Shown one piece after another: positions 47,797 to 57,370 of a stretch of DNA of 64,000 nt (positions are counted from its first letter, which is position 1; every line of letters starts with the position of its first letter). The stretch is taken from NCBI RefSeq assembly GCF_000012845.1, contig NC_009615.1, positions 2,757,501-2,821,500 of the forward strand, read 5' to 3'. The translations under genes and the position numbers were made by a program. The notes under the pieces are model-generated. The model worked only from the letters and a program-made list of their open reading frames with translations, ran no database searches and had not been told where the DNA came from. This DNA comes from Parabacteroides distasonis ATCC 8503 (lineage in GTDB: Bacteria > Bacteroidota > Bacteroidia > Bacteroidales > Tannerellaceae).

Positions 47797-49977
47797 TTAG
47801 TTTGCCATTTCAGACAAGAACTTGATACGGACCAAGCGAATCTCCTCTTCCGTATAGTCACCGCCTAATTCCTCAATGGCGTCTTCCAGACCGTCGGTCT
47901 CCGAATCCTTGAAATACTCGTAAATATCCTCGATATGATCCTCATCCATCACATCATTCAAGAAATAATCGATATTGATACGTGTACCGGAATATACGAT
48001 CGCCTCGATCTCATCCAAAAGCTCGGTGAACTCAAGTCCGTTAGTCAACGCGATCTCGTCCAGCGCCACCTTACGGTCGATCCGCTGAATGATTGAGACC
48101 TTCAACTTGGACTTATTAGCGACCGTACGTACGCGCAAATCCTCCGGACGCTCAATCTCGTTCTCCTCTACATGTTTCTTGATCAACTCAATGAACTCCT
48201 TGCCATAACGTTTCGCCTTACCAGCGCCCACTCCCGGGATATTCTGCAACTCGTCCAACGTGATCGGATAAGTAGTAGCCATAGCCTCCAAAGAGGGATC
48301 TTGGAAAATCACGAAAGGCGGAACTTCCAACCGCTTGGATAATTTCTTACGCAAATCCTTCATCATGGAATAAAGAACCGGGTCTACCGCACAAGAGGCG
48401 CCCCCACGAACCGGAACTTCCTCTTCCTCTTCCTCGAATTCATTGTCCTCGGTAATCTTGAACGATACCGGCTTCTTCATGAACTCCTTACCTTTTTCCG
48501 TGATTTTCAGCAAACCATAATTCTCAATATCCTTCGCTAAATAGCCAGCGATTAAAGCCTGACGAATAACGGCGTTCCAAGTTTTATCATCCTCGTCCTG
48601 TCCGGAACCGAAGACCTCTAATTCATTGTGCTTGTAATTTTGGATTTCGGAGGTTTCGTTACCTACCAAAATATTTACGATATAATCTGCCTTAAACTTT
48701 TCTTTCAACGTACTGATAACCTCCAGTACCGCGCTTAACAATTCCTTCGCTTCCACCTGCTTCTTTGGGTTCAAACAATTATCACAATTACCACAATTAT
48801 CTTCCAGGTATTCCTCACCGAAATAATGCAATAGCACTTTTCTCCGGCAGACGGAAGTCTCGGCATAGGCTGCAGTCTCTAAAAGCAACTGTTTGCCGAT
48901 TTCCTGTTCGGCCACGGGCTTTCCTTGCATGAATTTCTCCAATTTTTGCAAGTCCTTATAAGCATAGAAAGCGATACATTGGCCTTCTCCGCCATCCCTA
49001 CCGGCACGACCGGTTTCCTGGTAATAACCTTCTAGGCTCTTCGGGATATCGTAATGAATCACATAACGGACATCCGGCTTGTCGATACCCATACCGAAAG
49101 CGATCGTAGCCACGATCACATCCGCCTGTTCCATCAGGAAGGCATCCTGATTGGCGGAACGTACTTGCGAATCCATTCCCGCATGGTAAGGCAACGCCTT
49201 TATCCCGTTGGCTTTCAAGATGTCGGCAAATTCCTCCACCTTTTTACGGCTCAAACAATATACGATACCCGATTTACCCTCGTTGGCTTTAATATACTTA
49301 ATGATCTCGCGGTCTATATTCGTTCCTTTCGGACGAACCTCATAATACAAATTAGAGCGGTTGAAGGATGATTTAAAGACTGTAGCGTCTATCATACCCA
49401 GATTCTTCTGGATATCGTGCTGCACCTTAGGTGTAGCGGTAGCGGTCAGAGCGATTAACGGACGTTTACCGATCTCATTGATAATCGGACGGATTCTTCG
49501 ATATTCCGGACGGAAATCATGTCCCCATTCCGAGATACAATGCGCCTCGTCCACCGCATAGAAAGAGATCTTTACCTGACGCAGAAAATCCACGTTCTCT
49601 TCCTTGGTCAAGGACTCCGGTGCTACATACAGCAACTTGGTACGTCCTGATAATATATCCGATTTCACCTGGTCGATAGCCGACTTATTCAAAGAGGAAT
49701 TGATAAAATGGGCGACCCCATCTTCCTCACTGAAATTCCGCATCGCGTCCACCTGATTCTTCATCAAAGCGATCAACGGAGATATCACGATCGCGGTTCC
49801 TTCCATTAGTATGGATGGTAATTGATAACAAAGAGATTTACCTCCCCCCGTCGGCATTAATACAAAAGTATCCTTCCCGGCCAGCACGTTCTCAATAATA
49901 GCCTTCTGGTTCCCCTTAAAGGTACCGAAGCCAAAGTGCCGATTTAGCTCTTCTGTTAAATGATCCTTCTTTGCCAT
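47797..49977 (-). CDS. recQ: ATP-dependent DNA helicase RecQ
   Basis: 726 residues. A 3'-5' helicase for recombination and fork repair. Walker A MPTGGGKSLCYQLP (Lys47), DEAH box at 143-146 (YAVDEAHCISEWGHDFRPEY), motif VI YYQETGRAGRDG. The RQC zinc site has the four cysteines in CRRKVLLHYFGE and NCGNCDNC. An HRDC domain near 540-610 (RLEVPPFVIFQDPSLEAMAT, LQNIPGVGAGKAKRYGKEFI) is followed by an acidic C-terminal extension of about 100 residues. It lies 32 bp after clpX on the same strand. Confidence 0.97.
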   Translation of the reverse strand: MAKKDHLTEELNRHFGFGTFKGNQKAIIENVLAGKDTFVLMPTGGGKSLCYQLPSILMEGTAIVISPLIALMKNQVDAMRNFSEEDGVAHFINSSLNKSAIDQVKSDILSGRTKLLYVAPESLTKEENVDFLRQVKISFYAVDEAHCISEWGHDFRPEYRRIRPIINEIGKRPLIALTATATPKVQHDIQKNLGMIDATVFKSSFNRSNLYYEVRPKGTNIDREIIKYIKANEGKSGIVYCLSRKKVEEFADILKANGIKALPYHAGMDSQVRSANQDAFLMEQADVIVATIAFGMGIDKPDVRYVIHYDIPKSLEGYYQETGRAGRDGGEGQCIAFYAYKDLQKLEKFMQGKPVAEQEIGKQLLLETAAYAETSVCRRKVLLHYFGEEYLEDNCGNCDNCLNPKKQVEAKELLSAVLEVISTLKEKFKADYIVNILVGNETSEIQNYKHNELEVFGSGQDEDDKTWNAVIRQALIAGYLAKDIENYGLLKITEKGKEFMKKPVSFKITEDNEFEEEEEEVPVRGGASCAVDPVLYSMMKDLRKKLSKRLEVPPFVIFQDPSLEAMATTYPITLDELQNIPGVGAGKAKRYGKEFIELIKKHVEENEIERPEDLRVRTVANKSKLKVSIIQRIDRKVALDEIALTNGLEFTELLDEIEAIVYSGTRINIDYFLNDVMDEDHIEDIYEYFKDSETDGLEDAIEELGGDYTEEEIRLVRIKFLSEMAN

Positions 49978-50009
49978 ACTTCGTATTATTTATAGTAAAC
50001 CGCCTACGT

Positions 50010-51242
50010 TTACGCGACCTGTAAACGGTTCACGTCCGATTTTTCAAATTTCTCTTTCGCATACTCCAACGTTACATGGAGTTCCTTTACTTTTTGAGAT
50101 GGCATACTGTACATAGCGTCCATCATCACGGCTTCTACGATTGAACGTAACCCACGGGCACCCAGCTTAAACTCAAGCGCCTTATCCACGATAAACTCAT
50201 AGACTTTCTCATCGAACGTCAGCTTAATGCCATCCATCTCGAACAATTTGACGTATTGCTTGATAATGGAGTTCTTCGGCTCGGTCAAGATGTTACGAAG
50301 CGTATCACGATCCAGCGGATTCAGATACGTGAGGATAGGTAAACGACCGATAATCTCCGGGATCAAGCCAAACGACTTCAAATCAGTCGGGGTGATGTAT
50401 TTCAGTAAATTATTCCGGTCTACGGTAGCCGTATCCAAACTAGCCGAATAACCGACCACACGGGTATTTAAGCGTTGAGCGATCTTCTTCTCGATTCCAT
50501 CGAAAGCACCACCGCAAACGAACAGGATATTCTTCGTATCCACCGCAATCATCTTTTGCTCCGGATGCTTACGTCCCCCCTGAGGAGGCACATTCACGAT
50601 CGATCCTTCTAGAAGTTTCAGCAAACCTTGCTGTACACCCTCACCGCTGACATCCCGAGTGATAGACGGATTATCGCTCTTACGTGCGATCTTATCGATC
50701 TCATCGATGAAGACGATACCCCGTTGGGCCGCCTCCACATCATAATCCGCCGCTTGCAATAGCCGGGTCAAGATACTCTCAATATCCTCCCCCACGTAAC
50801 CTGCCTCGGTAAGTACCGTAGCGTCCACGATAGCGAACGGGACATGCAATAACTTAGCGATCGTACGGGCTAACAAAGTCTTGCCCGTACCGGTAGCGCC
50901 CACCATGATAATATTAGATTTCTCAATCTCTACATCATCGGCGGTAACCTTTTGAAGTAAACGCTTGTAATGGTTGTACACCGATACCGACAGATAACGC
51001 TTCGCGTCATCCTGCCCGATCACGTACTGATCCAAGAAAGTCTTGATATCTTCCGGTTTAGGCAGATCTTTCTGCTTCAAACCAAAAGAAGTTTTCTTAC
51101 CTCCTGTCTGCTCCTTTACGATCTCATACGCCTGCCGGGCACAATCATCGCAAATACAACCAGAGATCCCATTGATAAGCAAATTAACATCACGGCTACT
51201 CCTGCCGCAAAACGTACATGTATCGCCTGTTGTTTTGGCCAT
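50010..51242 (-). CDS. clpX: ATP-dependent Clp protease ATP-binding subunit ClpX
   Basis: 410 residues. Unfolds substrates and feeds them to ClpP. The N-terminal zinc domain has Cys9, Cys12, Cys31 and Cys34. Walker A is GATGTGKT (115-122), Walker [11 protein letters not shown], sensor region [13 protein letters not shown]. The ClpP-binding IGF-type loop is represented in the middle. It lies 21 bp after clpP; together with tig and recQ it forms the run tig-clpP-clpX-recQ. Confidence 0.98.
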   Translation of the reverse strand: MAKTTGDTCTFCGRSSRDVNLLINGISGCICDDCARQAYEIVKEQTGGKKTSFGLKQKDLPKPEDIKTFLDQYVIGQDDAKRYLSVSVYNHYKRLLQKVTADDVEIEKSNIIMVGATGTGKTLLARTIAKLLHVPFAIVDATVLTEAGYVGEDIESILTRLLQAADYDVEAAQRGIVFIDEIDKIARKSDNPSITRDVSGEGVQQGLLKLLEGSIVNVPPQGGRKHPEQKMIAVDTKNILFVCGGAFDGIEKKIAQRLNTRVVGYSASLDTATVDRNNLLKYITPTDLKSFGLIPEIIGRLPILTYLNPLDRDTLRNILTEPKNSIIKQYVKLFEMDGIKLTFDEKVYEFIVDKALEFKLGARGLRSIVEAVMMDAMYSMPSQKVKELHVTLEYAKEKFEKSDVNRLQVA

Positions 51243-51263
51243 AGTTTCTTATTGTTGTTTTTG

Positions 51264-51926
51264 TTATTTACGTGTTAAAACATCGTCGATCATGCCATAC
51301 TTTTTCGCTTCCTCCGCGGTCATCCAGAAATCACGGTCGCCATCGCGCTCGATCTCCTCATAGGGTCTACCTGAATGATCCGAGATTATGGTGTACAGTT
51401 CTTTCTTAACCTTCAAGATCTCGCGAGCGGTAATCTCGATGTCTGAAGCCTGTCCTTGTACGCCGCCAAGCGGTTGATGGATCATTACACGGGAGTGCTT
51501 CAAGCCGAAACGTTTTCCCTTGGTTCCCGCCACCAATAAGACAGACGCCATAGAGGCGGCCATACCCGTACAAATCGTAGATACGTCGCTGGAGATAAAC
51601 TGCATCGTGTCATAAATGCCGTAGCCCGCATATACAGAGCCACCCGGCGAATTGATATAAATAGAGATATCCTTTCCGGGATCACTGGAATCCAGATACA
51701 ACAACTGCGCTTGAATCACGTTAGCGGTATAATCATCCACTTGCGTGCCCAAGAAAATAATACGGTCCATCATCAACCGAGAGAAGACATCCATTTGAGC
51801 GACATTCAGCTGTCGTTCCTCTATAATTGTCGGGGAGATATAGCTACTGGAGATGTTCATATAACTATCCAGAGCCGTACCACTCATACCTAAATGCTTT
51901 GTAGCATACTTTCTAAAATCTTCCAT
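51264..51926 (-). CDS. clpP: ATP-dependent Clp protease proteolytic subunit
   Basis: 220 residues, a serine peptidase forming the tetradecameric chamber. Catalytic Ser125 lies in [14 protein letters not shown] and His150 in [20 protein letters not shown]; the Asp is further on in the conserved C-terminal half. The N-terminal about 35 residues are longer than in E. coli. Its promoter lies inside a large inverted repeat separating it from tig. Confidence 0.98.
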   Translation of the reverse strand: MEDFRKYATKHLGMSGTALDSYMNISSSYISPTIIEERQLNVAQMDVFSRLMMDRIIFLGTQVDDYTANVIQAQLLYLDSSDPGKDISIYINSPGGSVYAGYGIYDTMQFISSDVSTICTGMAASMASVLLVAGTKGKRFGLKHSRVMIHQPLGGVQGQASDIEITAREILKVKKELYTIISDHSGRPYEEIERDGDRDFWMTAEEAKKYGMIDDVLTRK

Positions 51927-51960
51927 ATTTTCTCCTATCTTTTATTTACCGAGAAGACGT

Positions 51961-52074
51961 AAAAAGGGATTTCCCTCTGTGACTTAACGGAAAAACAAAG
52001 TTATAAATAAATTTCTGAAAGAAACAATTTATTTCGCTATCCGCTAAGATATTTTTAGAGAGAAATCCCTTTTT
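51961..52074. repeat. 114-bp nested inverted repeat between tig and clpP
   Basis: Outer arms at 51961-51978 and 52057-52074 are 18 bp with one mismatch (AAAAAGGGATTTC...). Middle arms CTTAACGG (51983-51990) and CCGCTAAG (52041-52048) match 7 of 8. Inner arms AAATAAATT (52005-52013) and AATTTATTT (52026-52034) are perfect. The three pairs nest, so one strand could fold into a long interrupted hairpin ending in T-runs in either direction. Confidence 0.8.
51996..52027 (-). promoter_or_regulatory. Promoter of clpP inside the inverted repeat
   Basis: Minus-strand TAACTTTG at 52003-51996 matches the -7 consensus; TTG at 52027-52025 lies 21 bp upstream as -33. The -7 box is in the left side and the -33 box in the right inner arm of the hairpin. 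Confidence 0.6.
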
Positions 52075-52115
52075 TGATATAAAACAACCTCCTAAGAGGC
52101 CGAGTAAAGATCTTT

Positions 52116-53468
52116 TTATTCAAAAAGTTTGTTGAACTCGTCAGCGGTTACCTCCTTAACATCAAGTTCCACTTGCTCTTTCAACCAAGCAGCCAATTTC
52201 TCCTCAACCGCACGGTCGATGATGTTCTGAAGTGTTTGCTTATTTTTCAACATGTCTTTAGCGTAGTTGTCAAGTACGTCCTCAGGTACAGACAACATGC
52301 CGTATTGAGCGAACTGAGCCTTAGCCACACGTTTAGCGAAGTTCTCGATGTCAGCGTCCTCAACCTTCAAGCCGTTCTTCTTAACCAAGTTCTCCTTGAT
52401 CAACTGATATTTCAAATCCTGAAGGATCTGAGGGAAGTCCTCGTCGATCTTCTCTTTCGTATTCTTCTCGTTAGCGGCAAGCAACCAACGTTTCAATAAA
52501 TCGTCAGCGAAATTCAACTCGCCAGCTCTCTCAACCAACATATCACGAGTATCCGTCAAGAACTTGAAGTCACTCTGAGGAGCGAATTGCTCTGCCAAAG
52601 CTTCCTTGATCTTGTTCTTGAATTCTTCCTCGCTGGTAACCACGTTCTCGCCAAATACCTTGTCGAACAACTCTTGGTTCATCTCTGCGTCTTTATGACG
52701 GGTGATCTCCTTGATCTCAAAGCTAAAGTCGCCTGTAGTCTCAGCCACTTTCTCTTTATCGATCTTCAAGAAAGAAGCGATCTCTGCCTCAGCACCCTCG
52801 TAAGCCTTATTCGGGTTGAATACCACTACGGCATTTACTTTAGCACCGATAAATTTAGCTTTTTCTTCCTCATCCTTGATATACATAGGCATCAAGACAG
52901 CATCCTCAACAACGATACCACCTTCTTTCGGGGCACCATTCTCAAGCTCGGCTACCGTACCTTTTACCATATCTTTTTCCTCAACCTCGTCTACCTTGTC
53001 GTAAGAACCGAAGTTTGAGCGATAAGCGTTTACTTGGTTATTTAGCATTTCTTCATCGATAGCGACTTGATAGAACGGAAGTTTATCGTTCTTGCTCAAC
53101 TCGATATTGATCTCCGGAGCCAAAGCCACGTCAAAACAGAATTCGAAATCCTCTTCCTTATCGAAATCCAACGGCTTTTGCTCAGTCTCGTTAGGCATCG
53201 GCTCGCCTAAGATATGCAAATCGTTCTCACGGATATACTTGAACAGATTCTCAGAAACTAATTTGTTTATCTCCTCTACCAGCACGTGCTTTCCGTACAT
53301 TTTTTTAACCATGCCCATAGGAACCATGCCCTTACGGAAACCCGGTACATTGGCTTTCTGACGAAGGCTACGCAGGCTCTTGTCTACCTGATCAGCATAG
53401 TCAGCTTTCACTATTTCTAATTTCACGATACCGCTTACGGCATCATTGTTTTTAAGCGAAACGTTCAT
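52116..53468 (-). CDS. tig: Trigger factor
   Basis: 450 residues. Ribosome-bound chaperone. The N-terminal ribosome-binding part has the motif NVPGFRKGMVPMGMVKKMYG (usual GFRxGKxP signature in Bacteroidota form). The FKBP-like middle domain is weakly conserved (EKDMVKGTVAELENGAPKEG). The C-terminal helical domain (EQFAPQSDFKFLTDTRDMLV, QYGMLSVPEDVLDNYAKDML) is complete. It has a strong promoter and is first of the run with clpP, clpX and recQ, although clpP also has its own promoter. Confidence 0.95.
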   Translation of the reverse strand: MNVSLKNNDAVSGIVKLEIVKADYADQVDKSLRSLRQKANVPGFRKGMVPMGMVKKMYGKHVLVEEINKLVSENLFKYIRENDLHILGEPMPNETEQKPLDFDKEEDFEFCFDVALAPEINIELSKNDKLPFYQVAIDEEMLNNQVNAYRSNFGSYDKVDEVEEKDMVKGTVAELENGAPKEGGIVVEDAVLMPMYIKDEEEKAKFIGAKVNAVVVFNPNKAYEGAEAEIASFLKIDKEKVAETTGDFSFEIKEITRHKDAEMNQELFDKVFGENVVTSEEEFKNKIKEALAEQFAPQSDFKFLTDTRDMLVERAGELNFADDLLKRWLLAANEKNTKEKIDEDFPQILQDLKYQLIKENLVKKNGLKVEDADIENFAKRVAKAQFAQYGMLSVPEDVLDNYAKDMLKNKQTLQNIIDRAVEEKLAAWLKEQVELDVKEVTADEFNKLFE

Positions 53469-53513
53469 TCTGAATGATTTATTTAATTAATAGTCGTATC
53501 GAATTTTAGGTCG

Positions 53514-53545
53514 CAAAATTAGACTTATTCTTTTAATCGTGCAAA
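53514..53545 (-). promoter_or_regulatory. Promoter of tig
   Basis: Minus-strand -33 TTTG (53545-53542), 20-bp spacer, -7 TAATTTTG (53521-53514): a complete consensus promoter. Its -33 box is one base from that of the divergent CPBP gene. Confidence 0.75.
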
Positions 53546-53546
53546 T

Positions 53547-53579
53547 TTTGATCTGTTTTTATTCTTTTGTTTATATTTG
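53547..53579 (+). promoter_or_regulatory. Promoter of the CPBP gene
   Basis: -33 TTTG (53547-53550), 21-bp spacer, -7 TATATTTG (53572-53579): a complete consensus promoter, back-to-back with that of tig through the shared block CAAATTTTG. Confidence 0.75.
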
Positions 53580-53611
53580 GCGGCAATTATTTACCCTTTG
53601 AATGAATCATT

Positions 53612-54499
53612 ATGAGAATAAAAGGAATATATGCTACCCGTCCGGCGATAATCCAACTTTTGATCCTCTTGCTATTCTTATTGGCTGGAGCCATTTTATC
53701 ATCTATTATATCCACGGGCTTATTACTTGCGACCCACGGTTTACAGGCTGATATAACCCAAGACGCTAATTTAATGAGGCTCATTCAGTTCATCTCGGCG
53801 ATCTGTACCTTTTTGCTACCATCTATCGCCATGGCTTGGATATGTAGTGACAATCCCTGCCATTATCTATCAGTCAAGAAAATCACAGACGGCAGGATCT
53901 GGATTCTCACCTTAGTTTGCGTGTTCTTATTTTCTCCGGTTATCAATTTGCTAGGATTGCTCAACAAACAGATGGAGTTACCCGCGTTTATGGCTCCTAT
54001 CGAGGAATGGATGCGGGCGCAAGAAACCCTCGCCGAACAACTGACGACGATCCTGTTATCCAGCGATAGCGTTTGGGTAATCCTGGCCAACCTTATCGTT
54101 ATCGCCGTTACGGCCGGGATAACCGAGGAGTTCCTGTTCAGAGGAGCCTTGCAACGAGTGATCGGGAAATGGACCTCCAACCCTCATACGATCATATGGG
54201 TCGCCGCCATACTATTTAGCGCCTTCCATTTACAATTTTACGGATTCTTGCCCCGGATGATACTCGGAGCCTATTTCGGCTATCTACTCTATTGGAGCAA
54301 GAGCATCTGGATACCGGTGTTCGCCCACTTTGTCAATAATGCTTTCGCCGTAATAGGGATGTCGGACAGTCGTCTCAAGGATAACGAGTTTATCACAGGC
54401 GATATTCCCGCCGAGCATCTTTTGGACTTTTGTCTTATCGCCGCCTTATCTTTCCTGCTGTTCATACTGGTAAACAGGCGATTGAAACGACTGCTATAA
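53612..54499 (+). CDS. CPBP-family intramembrane metalloprotease
   Basis: 295 residues with about eight hydrophobic segments. The three CPBP/Abi motifs are present: [12 protein letters not shown] (Glu172, Glu173, Arg177), [10 protein letters not shown] (His206) and [11 protein letters not shown] (His239, Asn243). Such inner-membrane proteases process prenylated or other membrane proteins; in bacteria the substrate is mostly unknown. Its 3' end overlaps that of lptB by 6 bp in convergent orientation. Confidence 0.88.
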   Translation: MRIKGIYATRPAIIQLLILLLFLLAGAILSSIISTGLLLATHGLQADITQDANLMRLIQFISAICTFLLPSIAMAWICSDNPCHYLSVKKITDGRIWILTLVCVFLFSPVINLLGLLNKQMELPAFMAPIEEWMRAQETLAEQLTTILLSSDSVWVILANLIVIAVTAGITEEFLFRGALQRVIGKWTSNPHTIIWVAAILFSAFHLQFYGFLPRMILGAYFGYLLYWSKSIWIPVFAHFVNNAFAVIGMSDSRLKDNEFITGDIPAEHLLDFCLIAALSFLLFILVNRRLKRLL

Positions 54500-55246
54500 G
54501 TCTTTCTTACGCAGCACAAAGTCTTTTCCCAAATATTTCTCGCGCACGATCTCGTTCTCGGCTAGTTGTTCGGCGGTTCCTTGGAAAAGGACTTTTCCCT
54601 CGAACAGGAGATAGGCCCGGTCACAAATACTCAATGTCTCGTACACATTGTGGTCGGTAATCAAGATTCCGATATTCTTATGTTTCAAGCGAGCCACGAT
54701 TGTCTGGATATCTTGTACGGCGATCGGGTCTACACCGGCGAAAGGCTCATCCAACATAATGAACTTCGGATCGATCGCCAGACAGCGGGCAATCTCCGCA
54801 CGACGCCGCTCTCCACCCGAAAGTTGGTCTCCCAAGTTTTTACGAACCTTATTCAAACCGAACTCTGAAATCAAGCTTTCCAGTTTCTCTTTTTGGTACT
54901 CAACGCTACGTCCCGTCATCTCCAAGACCGAGCGGATATTATCTTCCACCGTCATTTTCCGGAAAATCGAAGCCTCTTGCGCCAGATAGCCAATGCCGTT
55001 GCGAGCCCGCTTATAGACCGGGAATTTCGTAATCTCCATGTCATTCAAGAAGATCTTACCCTCGTTAGGAGTGACCAAACCTACTGTCATATAAAAGGTG
55101 GTCGTCTTTCCCGCTCCGTTCGGACCAAGCAAACCAACGATCTCCCCCTGTTTCACGTTAATCGATACATGATTCACGACCGTACGAGTCCTATATTTCT
55201 TTACCAAGTCCTCCGTACGGAGCACCATTCGTTGTTCGTCTGACAT
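54494..55246 (-). CDS. lptB: LPS export ABC transporter ATP-binding protein
   Basis: 250 residues. Powers LPS extraction from the inner membrane with LptFG. Walker [10 protein letters not shown] (41-49), the LptB-type Q-loop region [20 protein letters not shown], signature [16 protein letters not shown], Walker [14 protein letters not shown] and switch His in [12 protein letters not shown]. No lptFG or lptC gene is adjacent. Start at 55246 gives the usual N-terminus. Confidence 0.95.
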   Translation of the reverse strand: MSDEQRMVLRTEDLVKKYRTRTVVNHVSINVKQGEIVGLLGPNGAGKTTTFYMTVGLVTPNEGKIFLNDMEITKFPVYKRARNGIGYLAQEASIFRKMTVEDNIRSVLEMTGRSVEYQKEKLESLISEFGLNKVRKNLGDQLSGGERRRAEIARCLAIDPKFIMLDEPFAGVDPIAVQDIQTIVARLKHKNIGILITDHNVYETLSICDRAYLLFEGKVLFQGTAEQLAENEIVREKYLGKDFVLRKKDL

Positions 55247-55330
55247 AAGCTACTTAAAAATTTAACGCGAATGTACGTGATAATCCGCAGATCTACATCA
55301 CATACATTCGCAAAAAAGCGATAAGAGAAT

Positions 55331-56446
55331 TTAATAACTCCACTCAGATCGCCACTCGATCACGGGTTGCTCCCCCTCGAATCGGATAGGAAGCCAGATA
55401 TAACGTCCGTCTATAGCGTTCTCCGGAGTCCAACGATCTCCCATATAAATAAAGCGATCCGCATGGCCGGGTACAGGCAATACGTACGTGCTCTGAGAAT
55501 AAAACGACACCTCCGAGTTCTCTCCCCTAAACGGATTTTCCAATTCCTTCCAAGGTCCCCAAATCGAGGAAGCGACCGCCGATCGTCCCGCATTCGGAGC
55601 CCAGCCCGTACAGCCGGACATAATCAAATAATATTTCCCCTTCTGTTTGAACAAGGCTGGAGCTTCCATGAAACGCCCCGGGAAGAAACGGGCGTACTTA
55701 CCGGAATAACTCGTATAATCATCGGTCAGCTGCGATATATGCAAGGTACTATTCTCTTCCGAGGAATAAATATGATAAGCGATGCCATCGTCATCCACGA
55801 AAAGGTTCATATCCCTAGCCATTTGTCCGGAGATTTGGTCACGCCCCAATAAATTCAAGCTATCCGGATGGGCAGGTAACTCTCCACCGCTAAAACGTAG
55901 ATCTGCGGAAAACGTACAAGGTTGCTTATGTAGTTCCTGTACATTAACCGGCCAAAAACCGGCATTCGGACGGAAAGCGTTTACGAACGAGTAAGGCCCC
56001 GCCACGTTTTTACTGACAGCCACTCCACTCAATGCTCCCGAATAGCCAGCACCTCTCGGCTCTAAATGAAACCACATTACATATTGATCATTCTTTTTAT
56101 TATAAATCACTTTCGGACGCTCCAACACGCATCCCTTAACAATATGGCTCGTCGTATCATCCGGCACGACCGATAAGGCGATTCCCTCGTCTTTCCAATT
56201 ATATAAATCTTTCGACGAATAGCAATGAACGCCTACTTGAGCCAGATTTCCAGCCGAGCCCTCCGTTTTATGTTCACCAAACCAATAATAAGTATCCCCA
56301 ACCCGTAGAATACCGCCACCATGAGCGTTTATATGTACCCCTTTATCATCCGGCCAAACTTCCCCCGGCTTAAAAGAAAGATCCTTCCGCAGGCAAGCCA
56401 CACATAAACACAGCAAGCCGATCACTCCTAAAAGAATTCGCTTCAT
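55331..56446 (-). CDS. Glycoside hydrolase family 43-like lipoprotein
   Basis: 371 residues with a lipobox (LCVAC, Cys18). The body is a five-bladed-propeller type glycosidase. INAHGGGILRVGDTYYWFGE near the start resembles GH43 subfamily 34 galactosidases of gut Bacteroidota; further blades include GCVLERPKVIYNKKNDQYVM, DLRFSGG, DDDGIAYHIYSSEEN, APALFKQKGKYYLIMSGCTG and MGDRWTPENAIDGRYIWLPI. Probably acts on galactose-containing side chains at the cell surface or in the periplasm. It is not in a polysaccharide-utilisation locus. Subfamily and substrate are uncertain. Confidence 0.75.
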   Translation of the reverse strand: MKRILLGVIGLLCLCVACLRKDLSFKPGEVWPDDKGVHINAHGGGILRVGDTYYWFGEHKTEGSAGNLAQVGVHCYSSKDLYNWKDEGIALSVVPDDTTSHIVKGCVLERPKVIYNKKNDQYVMWFHLEPRGAGYSGALSGVAVSKNVAGPYSFVNAFRPNAGFWPVNVQELHKQPCTFSADLRFSGGELPAHPDSLNLLGRDQISGQMARDMNLFVDDDGIAYHIYSSEENSTLHISQLTDDYTSYSGKYARFFPGRFMEAPALFKQKGKYYLIMSGCTGWAPNAGRSAVASSIWGPWKELENPFRGENSEVSFYSQSTYVLPVPGHADRFIYMGDRWTPENAIDGRYIWLPIRFEGEQPVIEWRSEWSY

Positions 56447-56473
56447 AAAAGTATTTTTTAGTATTTAAGAAAA

Positions 56474-56505
56474 CAAACATAGTTAAAAAAGAGGGATGTG
56501 GCAAA
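56474..56505 (-). promoter_or_regulatory. Promoter of the GH43-like gene
   Basis: Minus-strand -33 TTTG (56505-56502), 20-bp spacer, -7 TATGTTTG (56481-56474): complete consensus match. Confidence 0.7.
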
Positions 56506-56581
56506 CTTTAATACCATAGGATTTACAAATAAAACCAATCTTGTTTCTAAGATGTTATATGGTTATTAGTGGATTTTACGC

Positions 56582-56589
56582 TATCTTTG
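56582..56589 (+). promoter_or_regulatory. -7 box of the mlaE-mlaF operon
   Basis: TATCTTTG, a full match to TAnnTTTG, 33 bp upstream of the mlaE start. The -33 region is weak. Confidence 0.55.
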
Positions 56590-56621
56590 CAAATTGAAAT
56601 CAGAAATTTATCAAGATAAAA

Positions 56622-57368
56622 ATGAATAAAGCATTACACAGAATGGGTGAGTATACCCTACTGATGATGAAGAGTATAACACTTCCAGACCGGTGGAGTA
56701 TGTTCTTTAAGCAATTGATCAAAGAGATATACAAGCTAGGCGTGGACTCTCTTTGGATTGTCATAATCATCTCGGTCTTTATCGGTACGGTTATCGCCAT
56801 CCAGATCTCCTTGAATATCAGTTCCCCCTTGATTCCTAAGTTTACGATCGGCTATACCACCCGTGAGATTATCTTGCTGGAATTCTCTTCCTCTATCATG
56901 GCACTAATCCTAGCGGGTAAAGTAGGCAGTAATATCGCCTCCGAGATCGGAACCATGCGAGTCACCGAGCAGATAGACGCCATGGAAATCATGGGTGTTA
57001 ATTCAGCCAACTTCCTGATCCTTCCGAAAATGCTCGGTTTGATGATCTTTATTCCGGTATTGGTTATCTTCAGTATGTTCACCGGTATCATGGGCGGCAT
57101 ATTCGCCAGTTACTCAACGAGTACGGGAATGACTCCTTCCTCGTTCGAGTACGGTTTGCAATTCTACTTCAACGAGTTTTACATTTGGTATTCTATTATC
57201 AAATCCGTAGTATATGCGTTCATCATCTCATCCATCGCCGCCTATTTTGGCTATAACGTAAAGGGAGGCGCCCTAGAGGTAGGTAAGGCAAGTACGAATG
57301 CCGTGGTCATGAGCAGTATCATGATTTTACTTGCCGACGTAATATTAACCCATTTAATGCTTACTTAA
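56622..57368 (+). CDS. mlaE: MlaE-type phospholipid ABC transporter permease
   Basis: 248 residues, MlaE/PF02405 permease with five to six membrane segments. Typical motifs are ISVFIGTVIAIQISLNI, YTTREIILLEFSSSIMALIL, AGKVGSNIASEIGTMRVTEQ and IDAMEIMGVNSANFLILPKM. Part of an asymmetry-keeping lipid transport system between the two membranes. It overlaps nothing but ends 2 bp before the ATPase gene. No MCE-domain gene (mlaD) is seen downstream, where it is often found. Confidence 0.93.
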   Translation: MNKALHRMGEYTLLMMKSITLPDRWSMFFKQLIKEIYKLGVDSLWIVIIISVFIGTVIAIQISLNISSPLIPKFTIGYTTREIILLEFSSSIMALILAGKVGSNIASEIGTMRVTEQIDAMEIMGVNSANFLILPKMLGLMIFIPVLVIFSMFTGIMGGIFASYSTSTGMTPSSFEYGLQFYFNEFYIWYSIIKSVVYAFIISSIAAYFGYNVKGGALEVGKASTNAVVMSSIMILLADVILTHLMLT

Positions 57369-57370
57369 AA

